In this document: in pieces, positions 34,569 through 42,812 of the stretch | Layout: each line of letters starts with the position of its first letter | How positions within the stretch are numbered: the first letter of the stretch is position 1 | Origin: QWQI01 sp964608915 | GTDB lineage: Bacteria > Planctomycetota > Planctomycetia > Isosphaerales > Isosphaeraceae | Direction: 5' to 3' | Assembly (NCBI GenBank): GCA_964608915.1 | Contig: CAZSQA010000023.1 | Location: 40,513-104,512 of the forward strand | DNA: 64,000 nucleotides | Notes under the pieces: model-generated | Database searches by the model: none | Seen by the model: the letters and a program-made list of their open reading frames with translations, nothing else | Told to the model about the DNA's origin: nothing | Position numbers and translations under genes: made by a program

Positions 34569-35288
34569 TTACCCCACGATCCGCCCGTCTTCCATGTGAA
34601 CGATCCGGTCCGCGATATCCAGCACGCGGTCATCGTGCGTCACCATCAGGATCGGAATGCTGTGCTCTCGGGCCAGTCGTTGCAGGATATTGACGACATC
34701 CCGGCCCGACTTGCTGTCCAGGGCCGCTGTCGGTTCGTCAGCCAGAATCAGCTTCGGCTCGGCCACGAGAGCCCGCGCGATCGCCACCCGCTGCTTCTGC
34801 CCGCCCGACATGCTCGAAGGATAATAATCGAGCCGCTGGCCAAGCCCCACGGCCGTCAGCATTTCGGCCGCGCGCCTTCGAACTTCGCTCCGGGGCGCGT
34901 CCGGATGCATGCGGAAGACCAGCTCCACGTTCGCCCTGGCAGTCAGGAAATCGAGCAGGTTGTGTGCCTGGAAAATGAAACCGATTTGACGCCGCACCTG
35001 GACTAATGTATTTTGATCCGTGCCGTCGAGCCGACGGCCCAGCACCTCCAGCCGCCCCTGTTTCAAAGTCCGCAGGCCGCCGATCAAGGTCAGAAGCGTC
35101 GTCTTGCCGGAACCGGAGTGCCCCGTCAACAGGACGATTTCACCCGGCATGATTTTCAAATCGACATCGAACAGAATCTGTTTCGACAGTTCGCCCGTAC
35201 CGTAGGAGAAGCAAAGGCCTGAAGCCGAAATGACCGGCATCGTCAAAGTTCCGTCATGGCATTTTTCAGCGATCGCTTCAGTCGACAT
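34569..35288 (-). CDS. devA: ABC transporter ATP-binding protein (DevA)
   Basis: 239 residues from MSTEAIAEKCHDGTLTMPVI (ATG 35288), with a GAGG ribosome site. Motifs: Walker A GHSGSGKTT (56-64), Q-loop FIFQAHNLLDFLT, signature SSMSGGQKQRVA, Walker B LILADEPTAAL and H-loop MVTHDD. The strong similarity to DevA and the adjacent DevB and DevC genes point to an export complex of the DevBCA type, which in cyanobacteria moves glycolipids through an outer-membrane channel. The cargo here is unknown. Last gene of the TetR-devB-devC-devA operon. Confidence 0.93.
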   Translation of the reverse strand: MSTEAIAEKCHDGTLTMPVISASGLCFSYGTGELSKQILFDVDLKIMPGEIVLLTGHSGSGKTTLLTLIGGLRTLKQGRLEVLGRRLDGTDQNTLVQVRRQIGFIFQAHNLLDFLTARANVELVFRMHPDAPRSEVRRRAAEMLTAVGLGQRLDYYPSSMSGGQKQRVAIARALVAEPKLILADEPTAALDSKSGRDVVNILQRLAREHSIPILMVTHDDRVLDIADRIVHMEDGRIVG

Positions 35289-35329
35289 CGATCGGCCCTC
35301 GTTTCGGTTTCGCTTCGTCGGCCGCCATC

Positions 35330-36484
35330 TCAGAACACATCCGCGGGATCGGCCGAACGCAGCTTGCGGACAGCCACGGAGCCTGAGAAAAAGCACATCG
35401 TCACGGTCATGAGCAGGATCAGAACCGCCCGGAAGGCCGTCAGCCGCAGCGGCAAGTGCGTAGCTTCGGCGGCCACCCTGTACATGCCGAAGGCGAACAG
35501 GACACTCGGCACATAGCCGAGAATCGCCAGAATGAATGACTCCTGCAGCACGATCCGCCAGAGAAATCCGTCCGTGAATCCGATCGCCTTGAGCGTCGCA
35601 TATTGCGGCAAATGGTTGGCGACGTCGGTATGAAGAATCTGATAGACGACCACGAAACCGACGAGAAATCCGATCGCCGTGCCCATCGTGAAAATGAAAC
35701 CGATCGGAGCGTTTTTCTGCCAGTACGCCTTTTCGAATTCGACGAATTCCTGGCGTGTAAGCAGGCTGACTTCCTTGCCCACCGTCGCCTGCAGATCTTT
35801 CTGCACCGAGGTGATATCCGAACCCGGTTTCAATCGGATCAGGCCGAAGTCGATCCAGCCGCTTTTGCGCTCCGGAAACGTCCTCAGAAAATTCGTGTCG
35901 GTCGTCATCAGGTTGCCGTCCACGGCGAACGAAGCCCCGATTTCGACCAGCCCCACCACCTGCGTTTTTCGGCGATTCAGCTCCGCCTGAACTTCCCTTC
36001 CCTCCGCCAGAGCCTTCGGTACATCGCCGAATTCGATTCGGCTTTTTTTGTCGAACAGGCACACATCGGGGTTCCTGAGCTGCCCCCAGCCTTCCGCCAG
36101 CCCCGGGACGTCCATCGGTACCCGAAACGGTTCGAAACCGTAGACGAAAATCTGCCGGTCACGCTGAGTCCACGGATTTCGCCAGTCGCAAATACCGACG
36201 TAACCGGCCTGAATCGATTCGACTTCAGGGTGTGCCGGCACCCGGTGCAGTGCACGTTGCGAAAACTGAGTCATCCGAAACAGAGCCTGCGATTGCGGGT
36301 GGATCATCACGAGATCCGCCGAGACTCGCTGAGGCACGAACGTGGCACTTTCGAACATGGCGTCGAGAAAGCCGAGCTGCATCCACATCAGCACGTCGGC
36401 GAACAGCACGCCGGCGATCGCCAGCAGCAGTTTGATGCGTCCATGACTGAGCTGCGACCACGCGATCGGGGCCCGGAATTTCAT
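35330..36484 (-). CDS. devC: ABC transporter permease (DevC)
   Basis: 384 residues. The first membrane segment (about 18-37, IKLLLAIAGVLFADVLMWMQ) is followed by a large periplasmic domain with VSADLVMIHPQSQALFRMTQ and QRALHRVPAHPEVESIQAGY. Three C-terminal segments (GFIFTMGTAIGFLVGFVVVY; SFILAILGYVPSVLFAFGMY; AVLILLMTVTMCFFSGSVAV) complete the FtsX-like permease. It ends with the usual ADPADVF. It starts inside the last codons of devB (ATGA overlap, 36481-36484). Confidence 0.92.
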   Translation of the reverse strand: MKFRAPIAWSQLSHGRIKLLLAIAGVLFADVLMWMQLGFLDAMFESATFVPQRVSADLVMIHPQSQALFRMTQFSQRALHRVPAHPEVESIQAGYVGICDWRNPWTQRDRQIFVYGFEPFRVPMDVPGLAEGWGQLRNPDVCLFDKKSRIEFGDVPKALAEGREVQAELNRRKTQVVGLVEIGASFAVDGNLMTTDTNFLRTFPERKSGWIDFGLIRLKPGSDITSVQKDLQATVGKEVSLLTRQEFVEFEKAYWQKNAPIGFIFTMGTAIGFLVGFVVVYQILHTDVANHLPQYATLKAIGFTDGFLWRIVLQESFILAILGYVPSVLFAFGMYRVAAEATHLPLRLTAFRAVLILLMTVTMCFFSGSVAVRKLRSADPADVF

Positions 36485-37566
36485 TTGACTGGGACCTCCG
36501 CCCCGGCTGTGTCGATCACGACCCGTACCCTTGCGTTCGAAAGCCCGGCAAGCTCCTGGCCCTTGTCGGCGTCGATCCGGATGCGAACTTCGACCACCCG
36601 GGCATCGGTATCCGCCACAGGGTCGTTATCCAGTATCACTTTACGACCGATCCGGCGGCCGACTTCGACCACCCGGCCCGCATATTCCGCCCCCGTGCTC
36701 GGCAGGACGACGCGGGCCTTCTGGCCTGGTTTCACGAGGGGCAGATCCGCTTCGTATACCTCGGCCACGGCATTCATTTCCGATGTGTCGCCGATCTCCA
36801 TCACGCCGCTTTCCACGGAAACGCGTTCGCCGTCGCGGGCCTCGATTTTCAACACCCGGGCATCGATCGGAGCGCGAAGTTGCGTCGCTTCGAATTCCGC
36901 CCGGGCCTTGGCCAGCGCAGCCTCAGCGGCTGTCACTTCCGCTTCGGCTCGCAGAATGTCGACTTTGCGGACTTCACGAACGCTGTCCAGCAAGCTCTCC
37001 GCCCGATTCACTTCCGCCTGGGCCGTTTCGAAAGCGAGAGTGCGCTGATCGAATTCGCCGCTCGAGATCGCCTGCTTGGCTTTGAGCGAGTCGGCCCGTT
37101 TCAATTCGATCTCGGCATTCCTCAATTCGCTGCGGGCTTTTTCGAGTTGCGCTTCCTGGGCTTCGATATCGCCCTTCTTGTTGCCGGCTCGTACCTGTTC
37201 CAGCTTGGCCACGGCCAGGGCCAGGTTCGCTTCGGCCTCCTTCGAAGCCGCCTGCCGCCGTTCGGCCAGGTCGAGCACGGCGACCACCGCGCCTTTCGAA
37301 ATCGCGTCGCCTTCAACCACCAGCATCCGTTCGATCCTGGCGCCCTCAAGTGCCGTCGGCGCTGAGAGTTTCAATATCCGGGATTTCGGCTCCAGCGTTC
37401 CCAACGCACCGACGGACCGCGTCCCGGGATTCGCCGATTCGCCAGCCGGCTTCGCCGCTGCCACGTTTTCGTTTTTCGCGATTTTCGGCACATAATACGC
37501 CAGTGCCGGCACCGATCCGACCAGGCTCAGCACGGCGATTCGACACGACCACTTCGCCCAGGGCAT
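36481..37566 (-). CDS. devB: Membrane-fusion protein (DevB/HlyD family)
   Basis: 361 residues. One N-terminal membrane segment (about 9-25) is followed by a biotinyl-lipoyl-like half (GTLEPKSRILKLSAPTALEG), a long coiled coil (about 100-225, rich in Ala, Glu, Lys and Arg) and the second lipoyl half (LRAPIDARVLKIEARDGERV, then VEVGRRIGRKVI). This is the periplasmic adaptor linking the DevC/DevA pump to an outer-membrane channel. No TolC-like gene is in the window. It follows the TetR gene by 70 bases. Confidence 0.92.
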   Translation of the reverse strand: MPWAKWSCRIAVLSLVGSVPALAYYVPKIAKNENVAAAKPAGESANPGTRSVGALGTLEPKSRILKLSAPTALEGARIERMLVVEGDAISKGAVVAVLDLAERRQAASKEAEANLALAVAKLEQVRAGNKKGDIEAQEAQLEKARSELRNAEIELKRADSLKAKQAISSGEFDQRTLAFETAQAEVNRAESLLDSVREVRKVDILRAEAEVTAAEAALAKARAEFEATQLRAPIDARVLKIEARDGERVSVESGVMEIGDTSEMNAVAEVYEADLPLVKPGQKARVVLPSTGAEYAGRVVEVGRRIGRKVILDNDPVADTDARVVEVRIRIDADKGQELAGLSNARVRVVIDTAGAEVPVK

Positions 37567-37636
37567 GGAATCTCTCCCTGACTTCGATCCTGCCGATCGA
37601 AGCCGTTACGCCGACGCCGCGAAAACCCTGAGAATT

Positions 37637-38299
37637 TCAGGACTTCGCGTATGCTTTCAGAAATCGGTCCACCGCGCGGCGAAGTCGTTCGTCGCTCGGC
37701 CGCCAGGGCGGGTCGAACCCACCCAGCAGATTTTTCCAGGGCGTGGACCCAATGATCAGCCCGCCGAAAAATTCGGCGGCTTCTTCGGTGTCGTCAATGT
37801 CGAGCGACGCCGAATCACGGATCGATTCGAAATATTCCGCCATGTTTCGCAAGACCTTGCCAGGCCCAGCTTCGTAAAACACGCGTCCCAACTCCGGATG
37901 CCGGGCCGATTCGGCCGCGATCATCCGGTCGCACGCGACCGTTTCAGGATCCGCCAGCAGATCCATCAACTGAGCAGCGAAGCCGAACAAGTCCGCCCTG
38001 ACGTCTCCCGTCGGCTCGCTTTTGATTCCGCGAAGCCCTTCCGGCAAAGTCTCTGTCACCACCGCCGCGAAGATCGCCTCCTTATTGTCGAAATAGGCGT
38101 AAATCGTGGGCTTGGACACCCCCGCCCGCTTCGCGATCGTATCCACGCTCGTGGACGATACGCCATGCTCGGCAAAGAGTTCCGACGCAGCCAGCACGAT
38201 CGACAAACGCTTGTCGACCTTGCCCTCCCGGGCCATCTGTGCCGCCGTCGCCTTCATGCCCATTTCCGAAGCCTTTCCGACAGAAGCTACTCGATTCAT
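37637..38299 (-). CDS. TetR-family transcriptional regulator of the Dev exporter
   Basis: 220 residues from ATG 38299. An internal ATG at 38263 (MGMKATAAQ) has a better ribosome site (GGAAAGG, 9 bases away) and could be the true start, giving 208 residues. The helix-turn-helix is textbook: KRLSIVLAASELFAEHGVSS, VDTIAKRAGVSKPTIYAYF, DNKEAIFAAV. The C-terminal ligand domain (ADLFGFAAQLMDLLADPETV, RNMAEYFESI) fits the AcrR-like group. A near-perfect palindrome lies 22 bases upstream, so it probably represses its own operon with devBCA until an effector binds. Confidence 0.93.
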   Translation of the reverse strand: MNRVASVGKASEMGMKATAAQMAREGKVDKRLSIVLAASELFAEHGVSSTSVDTIAKRAGVSKPTIYAYFDNKEAIFAAVVTETLPEGLRGIKSEPTGDVRADLFGFAAQLMDLLADPETVACDRMIAAESARHPELGRVFYEAGPGKVLRNMAEYFESIRDSASLDIDDTEEAAEFFGGLIIGSTPWKNLLGGFDPPWRPSDERLRRAVDRFLKAYAKS

Positions 38300-38320
38300 C
38301 GGAACGTCCGACACCCAAAG

Positions 38321-38341
38321 TTTACTAAACCGTTTAGTAAA
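38321..38341 (-). promoter_or_regulatory. TetR-type operator
   Basis: Two perfect 10-base arms, TTTACTAAAC and GTTTAGTAAA, around a single C. This spacing and the TTTAGTAAA half-site are typical of AcrR/TetR-type sites. It lies 22 bases upstream of the TetR start, where it would block transcription of TetR and devBCA. Confidence 0.75.
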
Positions 38342-38477
38342 GTCAATGGTTCGGACGATTCGTTTTCGGGATTTCCTGTTCAGGCCGTTCCGAAACGAAG
38401 ACCGGCCGACTCGACAAGGTCGAATCGACCGGCTGATCCACTGAGACTTTATTGCCTTGATGCTCGTTCCGCTAAGA

Positions 38478-39257
38478 TCAACCTGACGACAACGTTCCGG
38501 CGCCATCTCGGCAGGCACTCCGGAAAAGCCGGGCGGATCCCGCCAATGCAAGGGCGATGAACGAATTGAAAGTGATGACCTTCACCAGGCCCATATCGAC
38601 CGGGGGCCGCCAGACGAGAAATGCGACGAGCGGCACCGCGGCCATGGCAACGGCCGTCACGTTCATCGCGATCGACATGCCCCTGGGCCTCAGTCGTGCG
38701 AAAAATGCGCCAGAGACACCTATAAGAAGCACCAGGAAATACAATTCGTTCGCGGGGTTGTCCTCATTACCGATAATTCCCACCGCCAGATTGACCCAAA
38801 CGACGAACAGCCCAATGAACACGGCCAGCAGGCTGCCCGCCCGGTATTCCACGTTCGGCGTCTTGCGCCAGAGATATTCGGCCGTCAGCCCGCTGCCCAG
38901 CAACAGCGTGGCGGCGACGACGAAATCGAATGCCGTCCAGTTCACTTCGTCCGAATACTGCATGGCCACGGCCGGAAGCATCAGAATCAGCCCCGTGACC
39001 GCGAAAACCGCCGCGACACCCTTGCGCATGTCCCGCATCTCCCTGAACCGTTCTTTCGAAATCTGAAGGACGGTATCGCTCATCATGCGAAATGCCAGCG
39101 AGTGCAGGCCCCGTCCTTCATCAGCCCGCTCCCGGCAAACGTCGTGAAACGTCTGCTCCATCCCTTCGCCGAACCGGTTTCGGAATGTACGCGGAAAGAG
39201 CCGCAGAAGCCGGCGATAGCATCTACGATAACGCCTGACGATGCGTTCAGAACCCAT
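38478..39257 (-). CDS. Multi-pass membrane protein next to PadR regulator
   Basis: 259 residues from ATG 39257 (GGGAGGG 7 bases upstream, inside the padR end). The N-terminal 60 residues are basic and include LRLFPRTFRNRFGEGMEQTF, a feature of the permease-like proteins that often follow PadR genes. About six hydrophobic segments follow (for example VAAVFAVTGLILMLPAVAMQ; VVAATLLLGSGLTAEYL; SLLAVFIGLFVVWVNLAVG). It overlaps padR by 11 bases, so both are translated together. Function unknown; it lacks the MacB periplasmic domain of full permeases. Confidence 0.82.
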   Translation of the reverse strand: MGSERIVRRYRRCYRRLLRLFPRTFRNRFGEGMEQTFHDVCRERADEGRGLHSLAFRMMSDTVLQISKERFREMRDMRKGVAAVFAVTGLILMLPAVAMQYSDEVNWTAFDFVVAATLLLGSGLTAEYLWRKTPNVEYRAGSLLAVFIGLFVVWVNLAVGIIGNEDNPANELYFLVLLIGVSGAFFARLRPRGMSIAMNVTAVAMAAVPLVAFLVWRPPVDMGLVKVITFNSFIALALAGSARLFRSACRDGAGTLSSG

Positions 39258-39609
39258 GCCCCGGCCCTCCCGCCGCAAGTCGTTTCGAAGCCGCCAGCAC
39301 GATCACGTCACGATACCGTTCCAGCTCGGCCGCAAGCGTTTCCTGGCCAAGCGACGTGATCTCGTAATAGACTCGCCGCTCGTCATCGAGCTTCAAGTCG
39401 ACTTTTTTGCCGCTCTCGCGGATCAGCCCGGCTTCGATCATGCGGCCGATCGAGCCGTAGAGTGTCCCGGGGCCCATCTTCACGCGGCCCTTCGACTCCG
39501 CCTCGACCTGCTTCATGATCCCGTAGCCGTGCCGCTCACTTTCAGCCAGTGCCATCAGGATATGCAGCACCGCCGGCGTCAGCGGAGTCTTGCCGTTCGT
39601 GTTCTTCAT
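39247..39609 (-). CDS. PadR-family transcriptional regulator
   Basis: 120 residues. The winged-helix domain is clear: LTPAVLHILMALAESERHGY, GIMKQVEAESKGRVKMGPGT, LYGSIGRMIEAGLIRES, followed by the wing LDDERRVYYEITSLGQETLA. This is the short PadR-s2 type with a single C-terminal helix (LAAELERYRDVIVLAASKRL) for dimerisation. It should control its own operon with the downstream membrane protein. A palindrome sits just upstream. Confidence 0.93.
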   Translation of the reverse strand: MKNTNGKTPLTPAVLHILMALAESERHGYGIMKQVEAESKGRVKMGPGTLYGSIGRMIEAGLIRESGKKVDLKLDDERRVYYEITSLGQETLAAELERYRDVIVLAASKRLAAGGPGHGF

Positions 39610-39619
39610 AATGCCATAC

Positions 39620-39638
39620 TATATCCGCAACGGATATA
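39620..39638 (-). promoter_or_regulatory. PadR-type operator candidate
   Basis: Palindrome TATATCCG-CAA-CGGATATA located 10 bases upstream of the padR ATG. PadR-s2 proteins bind ATAT-rich inverted repeats at their own promoters, so autoregulation is likely. Confidence 0.6.
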
Positions 39639-39674
39639 TGTCAAGCGTTTCGGCGACGAATATGTCCAATGTCG

Positions 39675-40016
39675 TCACGGCACAAGAAGGTCATCGAGTT
39701 CGATATTCCAGTGATTTCGATCTTTCTCGATGGTCAAATGGAGCGTCAGATCCGAAAGTCCCTCTTCCTCCGTCCAAAGGGGCACATGAACAGAACAGGC
39801 TGGAGGATTCGAATCCTTAATTTCGATCATGTCGAGTCGGTCATAGGCCTGATCTGGCAGGTCGATCAGTTTGCATCCGTACGTCCGAATCACATTTCGC
39901 AGATCGTCAGCAGACAAGCGAGAAGACGAACACGATCGAACTGCCGCTTCGTAATCGCAATGGACGATCTGAGTGATGAGATGACGAACGACCGATTTCA
40001 GATTTTCCTGATCCAT
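39675..40016 (-). CDS. DUF7668-like protein
   Basis: 113 residues from MDQENLKSVVRHLITQIVHC (ATG 40016; AAGGG 8 bases upstream). It contains LSADDLRNVIRTYGCKLIDL, PDQAYDRLDMIEI, a VHVPLWTEEEGLSDLTLHLT segment and ends with WNIELDDLLVP. This resembles DUF7668 proteins, small cytoplasmic proteins of unknown function sometimes associated with polymorphic-toxin immunity. No toxin gene is recognised nearby. The family call is from memory of the pattern, so it is tentative. Confidence 0.75.
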   Translation of the reverse strand: MDQENLKSVVRHLITQIVHCDYEAAVRSCSSSRLSADDLRNVIRTYGCKLIDLPDQAYDRLDMIEIKDSNPPACSVHVPLWTEEEGLSDLTLHLTIEKDRNHWNIELDDLLVP

Positions 40017-40076
40017 CGGTGAACCCTTGGAAGCCTGAAGATCGATTCCCACCTGCATTTTCGGTTTCGGTCGTGT

Positions 40077-41285
40077 TCAGTTCACGTTTTCGATCCGATA
40101 AAGATGCACGCCCCAAGGATCGAACGTATCAGAGATCGCTTGGTCGACGACCCGGACGGACCGGTTCTCGTCGATGACACTGGCTTCTTTCAATTGCTCC
40201 GCTTTCGAAATCCGGAAAGTCGCTTGCGTTTTCTCACCTCGCAGATTCACCGCAAAAACGTACATGACACCGGAATCTTCTTTGACCAGACATTCGACGA
40301 CGGCCGCCGGATTCTCGGTCTTGACTTCGACTCGCCCTTCGATCGTCGGTGATTGCAGCACTTTCGCCATCTTCTGAATTTGCAGGTTCGTGCGCGTGAT
40401 TTCTTCCAGCATGTCAGGAACCCGCAGAAATCCGGCTTCCACGAAATTCGGCACGAATTGATGCGCGAAATAAACGATGCCCTGCGAGCCACGCACAAGC
40501 GACATCCAGACTTCGGCCCGCACTTGCTGGGGCGTCGCCTTGTTGGAATTGTGGCTGATCTGTGTCGTTTCTATGCAATTCCAGACTTTGCGATCCGGTC
40601 CCGCCCACTTTTTCAGCCGGGCGACCCCATCGGCCACGAACCAGAGCTTGCCGGCCACTTCCGCATTATCGTGACATGCCGGGTAAATGTCGAAAGAGAC
40701 GATATCGGCACCTTTGACGTATTCCAGGTAGTCTTCAGGCTTGTTACGCCGTACGCCTCGACCGATGTAATTGTCGTAAGCCACCCCCTGTCCGAGATTC
40801 AGAAACACAGGCCTCGAGGGGTCCTTTTCCTTGATCTTCGCATAACCTTCCTGAACCACCGACGGCAGGACAGGCGGACCATAGCCCTTACCGCCAGGCT
40901 TGGCCTGGGCATTGTCCGGCTCGTCGTCGTGCATCCAGGCGATGATCGTCGATTTGTCCTTCCATTTCAGGCCGGCGGCATTCTGATGGCAGATGAGATA
41001 CAATCCAGCCTTTTCCAGCTCAGCCAACTGTTCCTCGTTCGGCCCTCGCCAGAGACCGACATAGGTATTGATCCCGGCTTTTTTGTAGGCTTCGGCATTG
41101 CGCGGGCTTTGCAGCCAGACGCAAATCGGGAAGAAGTCTGGCCGATCGAGCGGGCTTTCATGAGAACTCGCGAAAGCTGGAACTTCGGATCCGATACAGG
41201 AAACCAATCCGGCGATCGCACCAGCACGAAAAACAGTCCGCCGATTCGGTTCCGATGGATTCGCTGCAATTCGTTCCGATTTCAT
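40077..41285 (-). CDS. Exported TIM-barrel protein, glycosidase-like
   Basis: 402 residues. A Tat-like export signal (EPNRRTVFRAGAIAGLVSCI) leads to a barrel domain with PICVWLQSPRNAEAYKKAGI, NTYVGLWRGPNEEQLAELEK, TIIAWMHDDEPDN (an acidic cluster on a beta strand, candidate catalytic site), DIVSFDIYPACHDN and VWNCIETTQISH. Later YFAHQFVPNF and a C-terminal beta domain follow. This suggests a glycoside hydrolase of the barrel type, but I cannot assign a family. It is the last gene of a cluster with the DUF1501 gene, 24 bases downstream of it. Confidence 0.8.
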   Translation of the reverse strand: MKSERIAANPSEPNRRTVFRAGAIAGLVSCIGSEVPAFASSHESPLDRPDFFPICVWLQSPRNAEAYKKAGINTYVGLWRGPNEEQLAELEKAGLYLICHQNAAGLKWKDKSTIIAWMHDDEPDNAQAKPGGKGYGPPVLPSVVQEGYAKIKEKDPSRPVFLNLGQGVAYDNYIGRGVRRNKPEDYLEYVKGADIVSFDIYPACHDNAEVAGKLWFVADGVARLKKWAGPDRKVWNCIETTQISHNSNKATPQQVRAEVWMSLVRGSQGIVYFAHQFVPNFVEAGFLRVPDMLEEITRTNLQIQKMAKVLQSPTIEGRVEVKTENPAAVVECLVKEDSGVMYVFAVNLRGEKTQATFRISKAEQLKEASVIDENRSVRVVDQAISDTFDPWGVHLYRIENVN

Positions 41286-41309
41286 CGCATTCCTCCCCTT
41301 TCGACACGA

Positions 41310-42812
41310 TCAAGCCAGGATGCCGCGAATGATCTCGGCTTCCTGCACGCCCGTCAGCTTGTTTTCCAGGCCGCCGTAGAAGTAGGTCAATCGCCGGTGA
41401 TCCAGACCCATCAGATGCAATATCGTCGCATGAAGGTCGCGCAGGTGATGACGATCGACGACCGCGTCCTGGCCAAGTTCGTCGGTTTCGCCGTAACTGG
41501 TGCCGCCTTTTACGCCCGCGCCGGCGAGCCAGTAAGTGAATCCTTTGGGGTTGTGATCGCGGCCGCCAGACTTGCCGCCGGTATTGAAAGTTTCGCTCAC
41601 GGGCATGCGGCCGAACTCACCGCCCCAGACGACGAGCGTCTCGTCCAGAAGGCCAAGCCGGTCCAGGTCGGTCAAAAGAGCCGCGATCGGCTTGTCGACT
41701 TCCGGGCAATGAATGGCCAGATTTTCCTCGATACCGTGATGACCGTCCCACGTGTTCTGGCCACCGGCACCGCCGCCGCCGGAGTAGATCTGGACGAACC
41801 GCACTCCCCGCTCGACAAGCCTGCGAGCCACCAGGCACTGACGGCCGAACGGCGCAGGCCCCAAAGCCAGCGGGTGCGTGCCTTTCGGCTCGTTCAGGCC
41901 GTACATTTCCCGTATTTCCCGCGATTCGGAAGAAACGTCAAGAGCCTCGGGGGCAGCGGTTTGCAATTCGAAGGCCAGTTCGTAAGATGCGACACGCGCC
42001 TGCAGTTCATGAAACTCCGGCCGGTTTCGAAGGTGCTCGGCATTCAGGTTTCGAAGCAGATCCACCTGGGCCCGTTCCGCATCCCGGCTGACGCCTTCCC
42101 AGGGCCGCAGATTCATCAGCCCGGTACCGTCGGTTCGCAGGATCGTTCCCTGGTGCTGGGCGGGCATGTAACCGGCCGACCAGTTCGGGGCTCCGGTCGT
42201 GGGCCCGCCACGGGGGTCAAGCATCACCACGTGCGTCGGCAGATTGTCGCTCGCGGCGCCCAGGCCATAGCTCATCCAGGCACCCAGCGAAGGATGCCCC
42301 TGCAGAATCCTGCCGGTATTCATTTGCAATACGGCGGAGCCATGTGCGAACGAGTCGGAATAAAGTGATTTCACGAACGCCAGTTTGTCCGCATGGCGCG
42401 CAAGATTCGGCAGAGCGTCCGAAACCCACTGTCCCGATTGACCATGCCGCGCGAATTTCCGCCGGCTCGCCTGAAGGACGGCTTTCGTCTTCGTGTTGCG
42501 TCGAAATTCGTTATCGATCGTCTGGCCGTCCCGTTTTTGCAATTCGGGCTTGTAATCGAACAGGTCCATCTGCGAAGGACCACCGAACATGAAAAGAAAA
42601 ATGCAGGCCTTCGCCTTGAGCGGCAGTTTAGGTTTCGAAATGCCGATCGATTCGTCCGCCCTGGCTTTCGCGAAGAACCCGTCGGATTCCAGCAACGAGG
42701 ACAAAGCCAATCCCGTGAATCCGCCGCCAGCTTCCCAAAGAAATTCCCGGCGCGTGCCTGCACAACCTCCTGAGGCTCGATCGCGGGAATCGATCCGCCG
42801 CTCAATCGACAT
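41310..42812 (-). CDS. DUF1501 protein (Tat-exported sulfatase-fold relative)
   Basis: 500 residues. It opens with a twin-arginine-type signal (GTRREFLWEAGGGFTGLALS). DUF1501 landmarks follow: KACIFLFMFGGPSQMDLFDY, KFARHGQSGQWVSDALPNLA, DSFAHGSAVLQMNTG, HVVMLDPRGGPTTGAPNWSA, QIYSGGGGAGGQNTWDGHHG and VWGGEFGRMPVSE with KSGGRDHNPKGFTYWLAGAG. In planctomycetes these genes almost always follow a PSD1 gene, as here, where the two overlap by 11 bases. The molecular role is not established. The fold resembles sulfatases. Confidence 0.95.
   Translation of the reverse strand: MSIERRIDSRDRASGGCAGTRREFLWEAGGGFTGLALSSLLESDGFFAKARADESIGISKPKLPLKAKACIFLFMFGGPSQMDLFDYKPELQKRDGQTIDNEFRRNTKTKAVLQASRRKFARHGQSGQWVSDALPNLARHADKLAFVKSLYSDSFAHGSAVLQMNTGRILQGHPSLGAWMSYGLGAASDNLPTHVVMLDPRGGPTTGAPNWSAGYMPAQHQGTILRTDGTGLMNLRPWEGVSRDAERAQVDLLRNLNAEHLRNRPEFHELQARVASYELAFELQTAAPEALDVSSESREIREMYGLNEPKGTHPLALGPAPFGRQCLVARRLVERGVRFVQIYSGGGGAGGQNTWDGHHGIEENLAIHCPEVDKPIAALLTDLDRLGLLDETLVVWGGEFGRMPVSETFNTGGKSGGRDHNPKGFTYWLAGAGVKGGTSYGETDELGQDAVVDRHHLRDLHATILHLMGLDHRRLTYFYGGLENKLTGVQEAEIIRGILA

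Noticed and set aside
34569..36062. 497-residue version of the DevA protein
   Set aside because: The extra N-terminal part is out of frame with, and antisense-like to, devC; the real start is at 35288.
40353..42368. 671-codon plus-strand frame opposite the DUF1501 and barrel genes
   Set aside because: It spans two well-supported minus-strand genes and resembles nothing.
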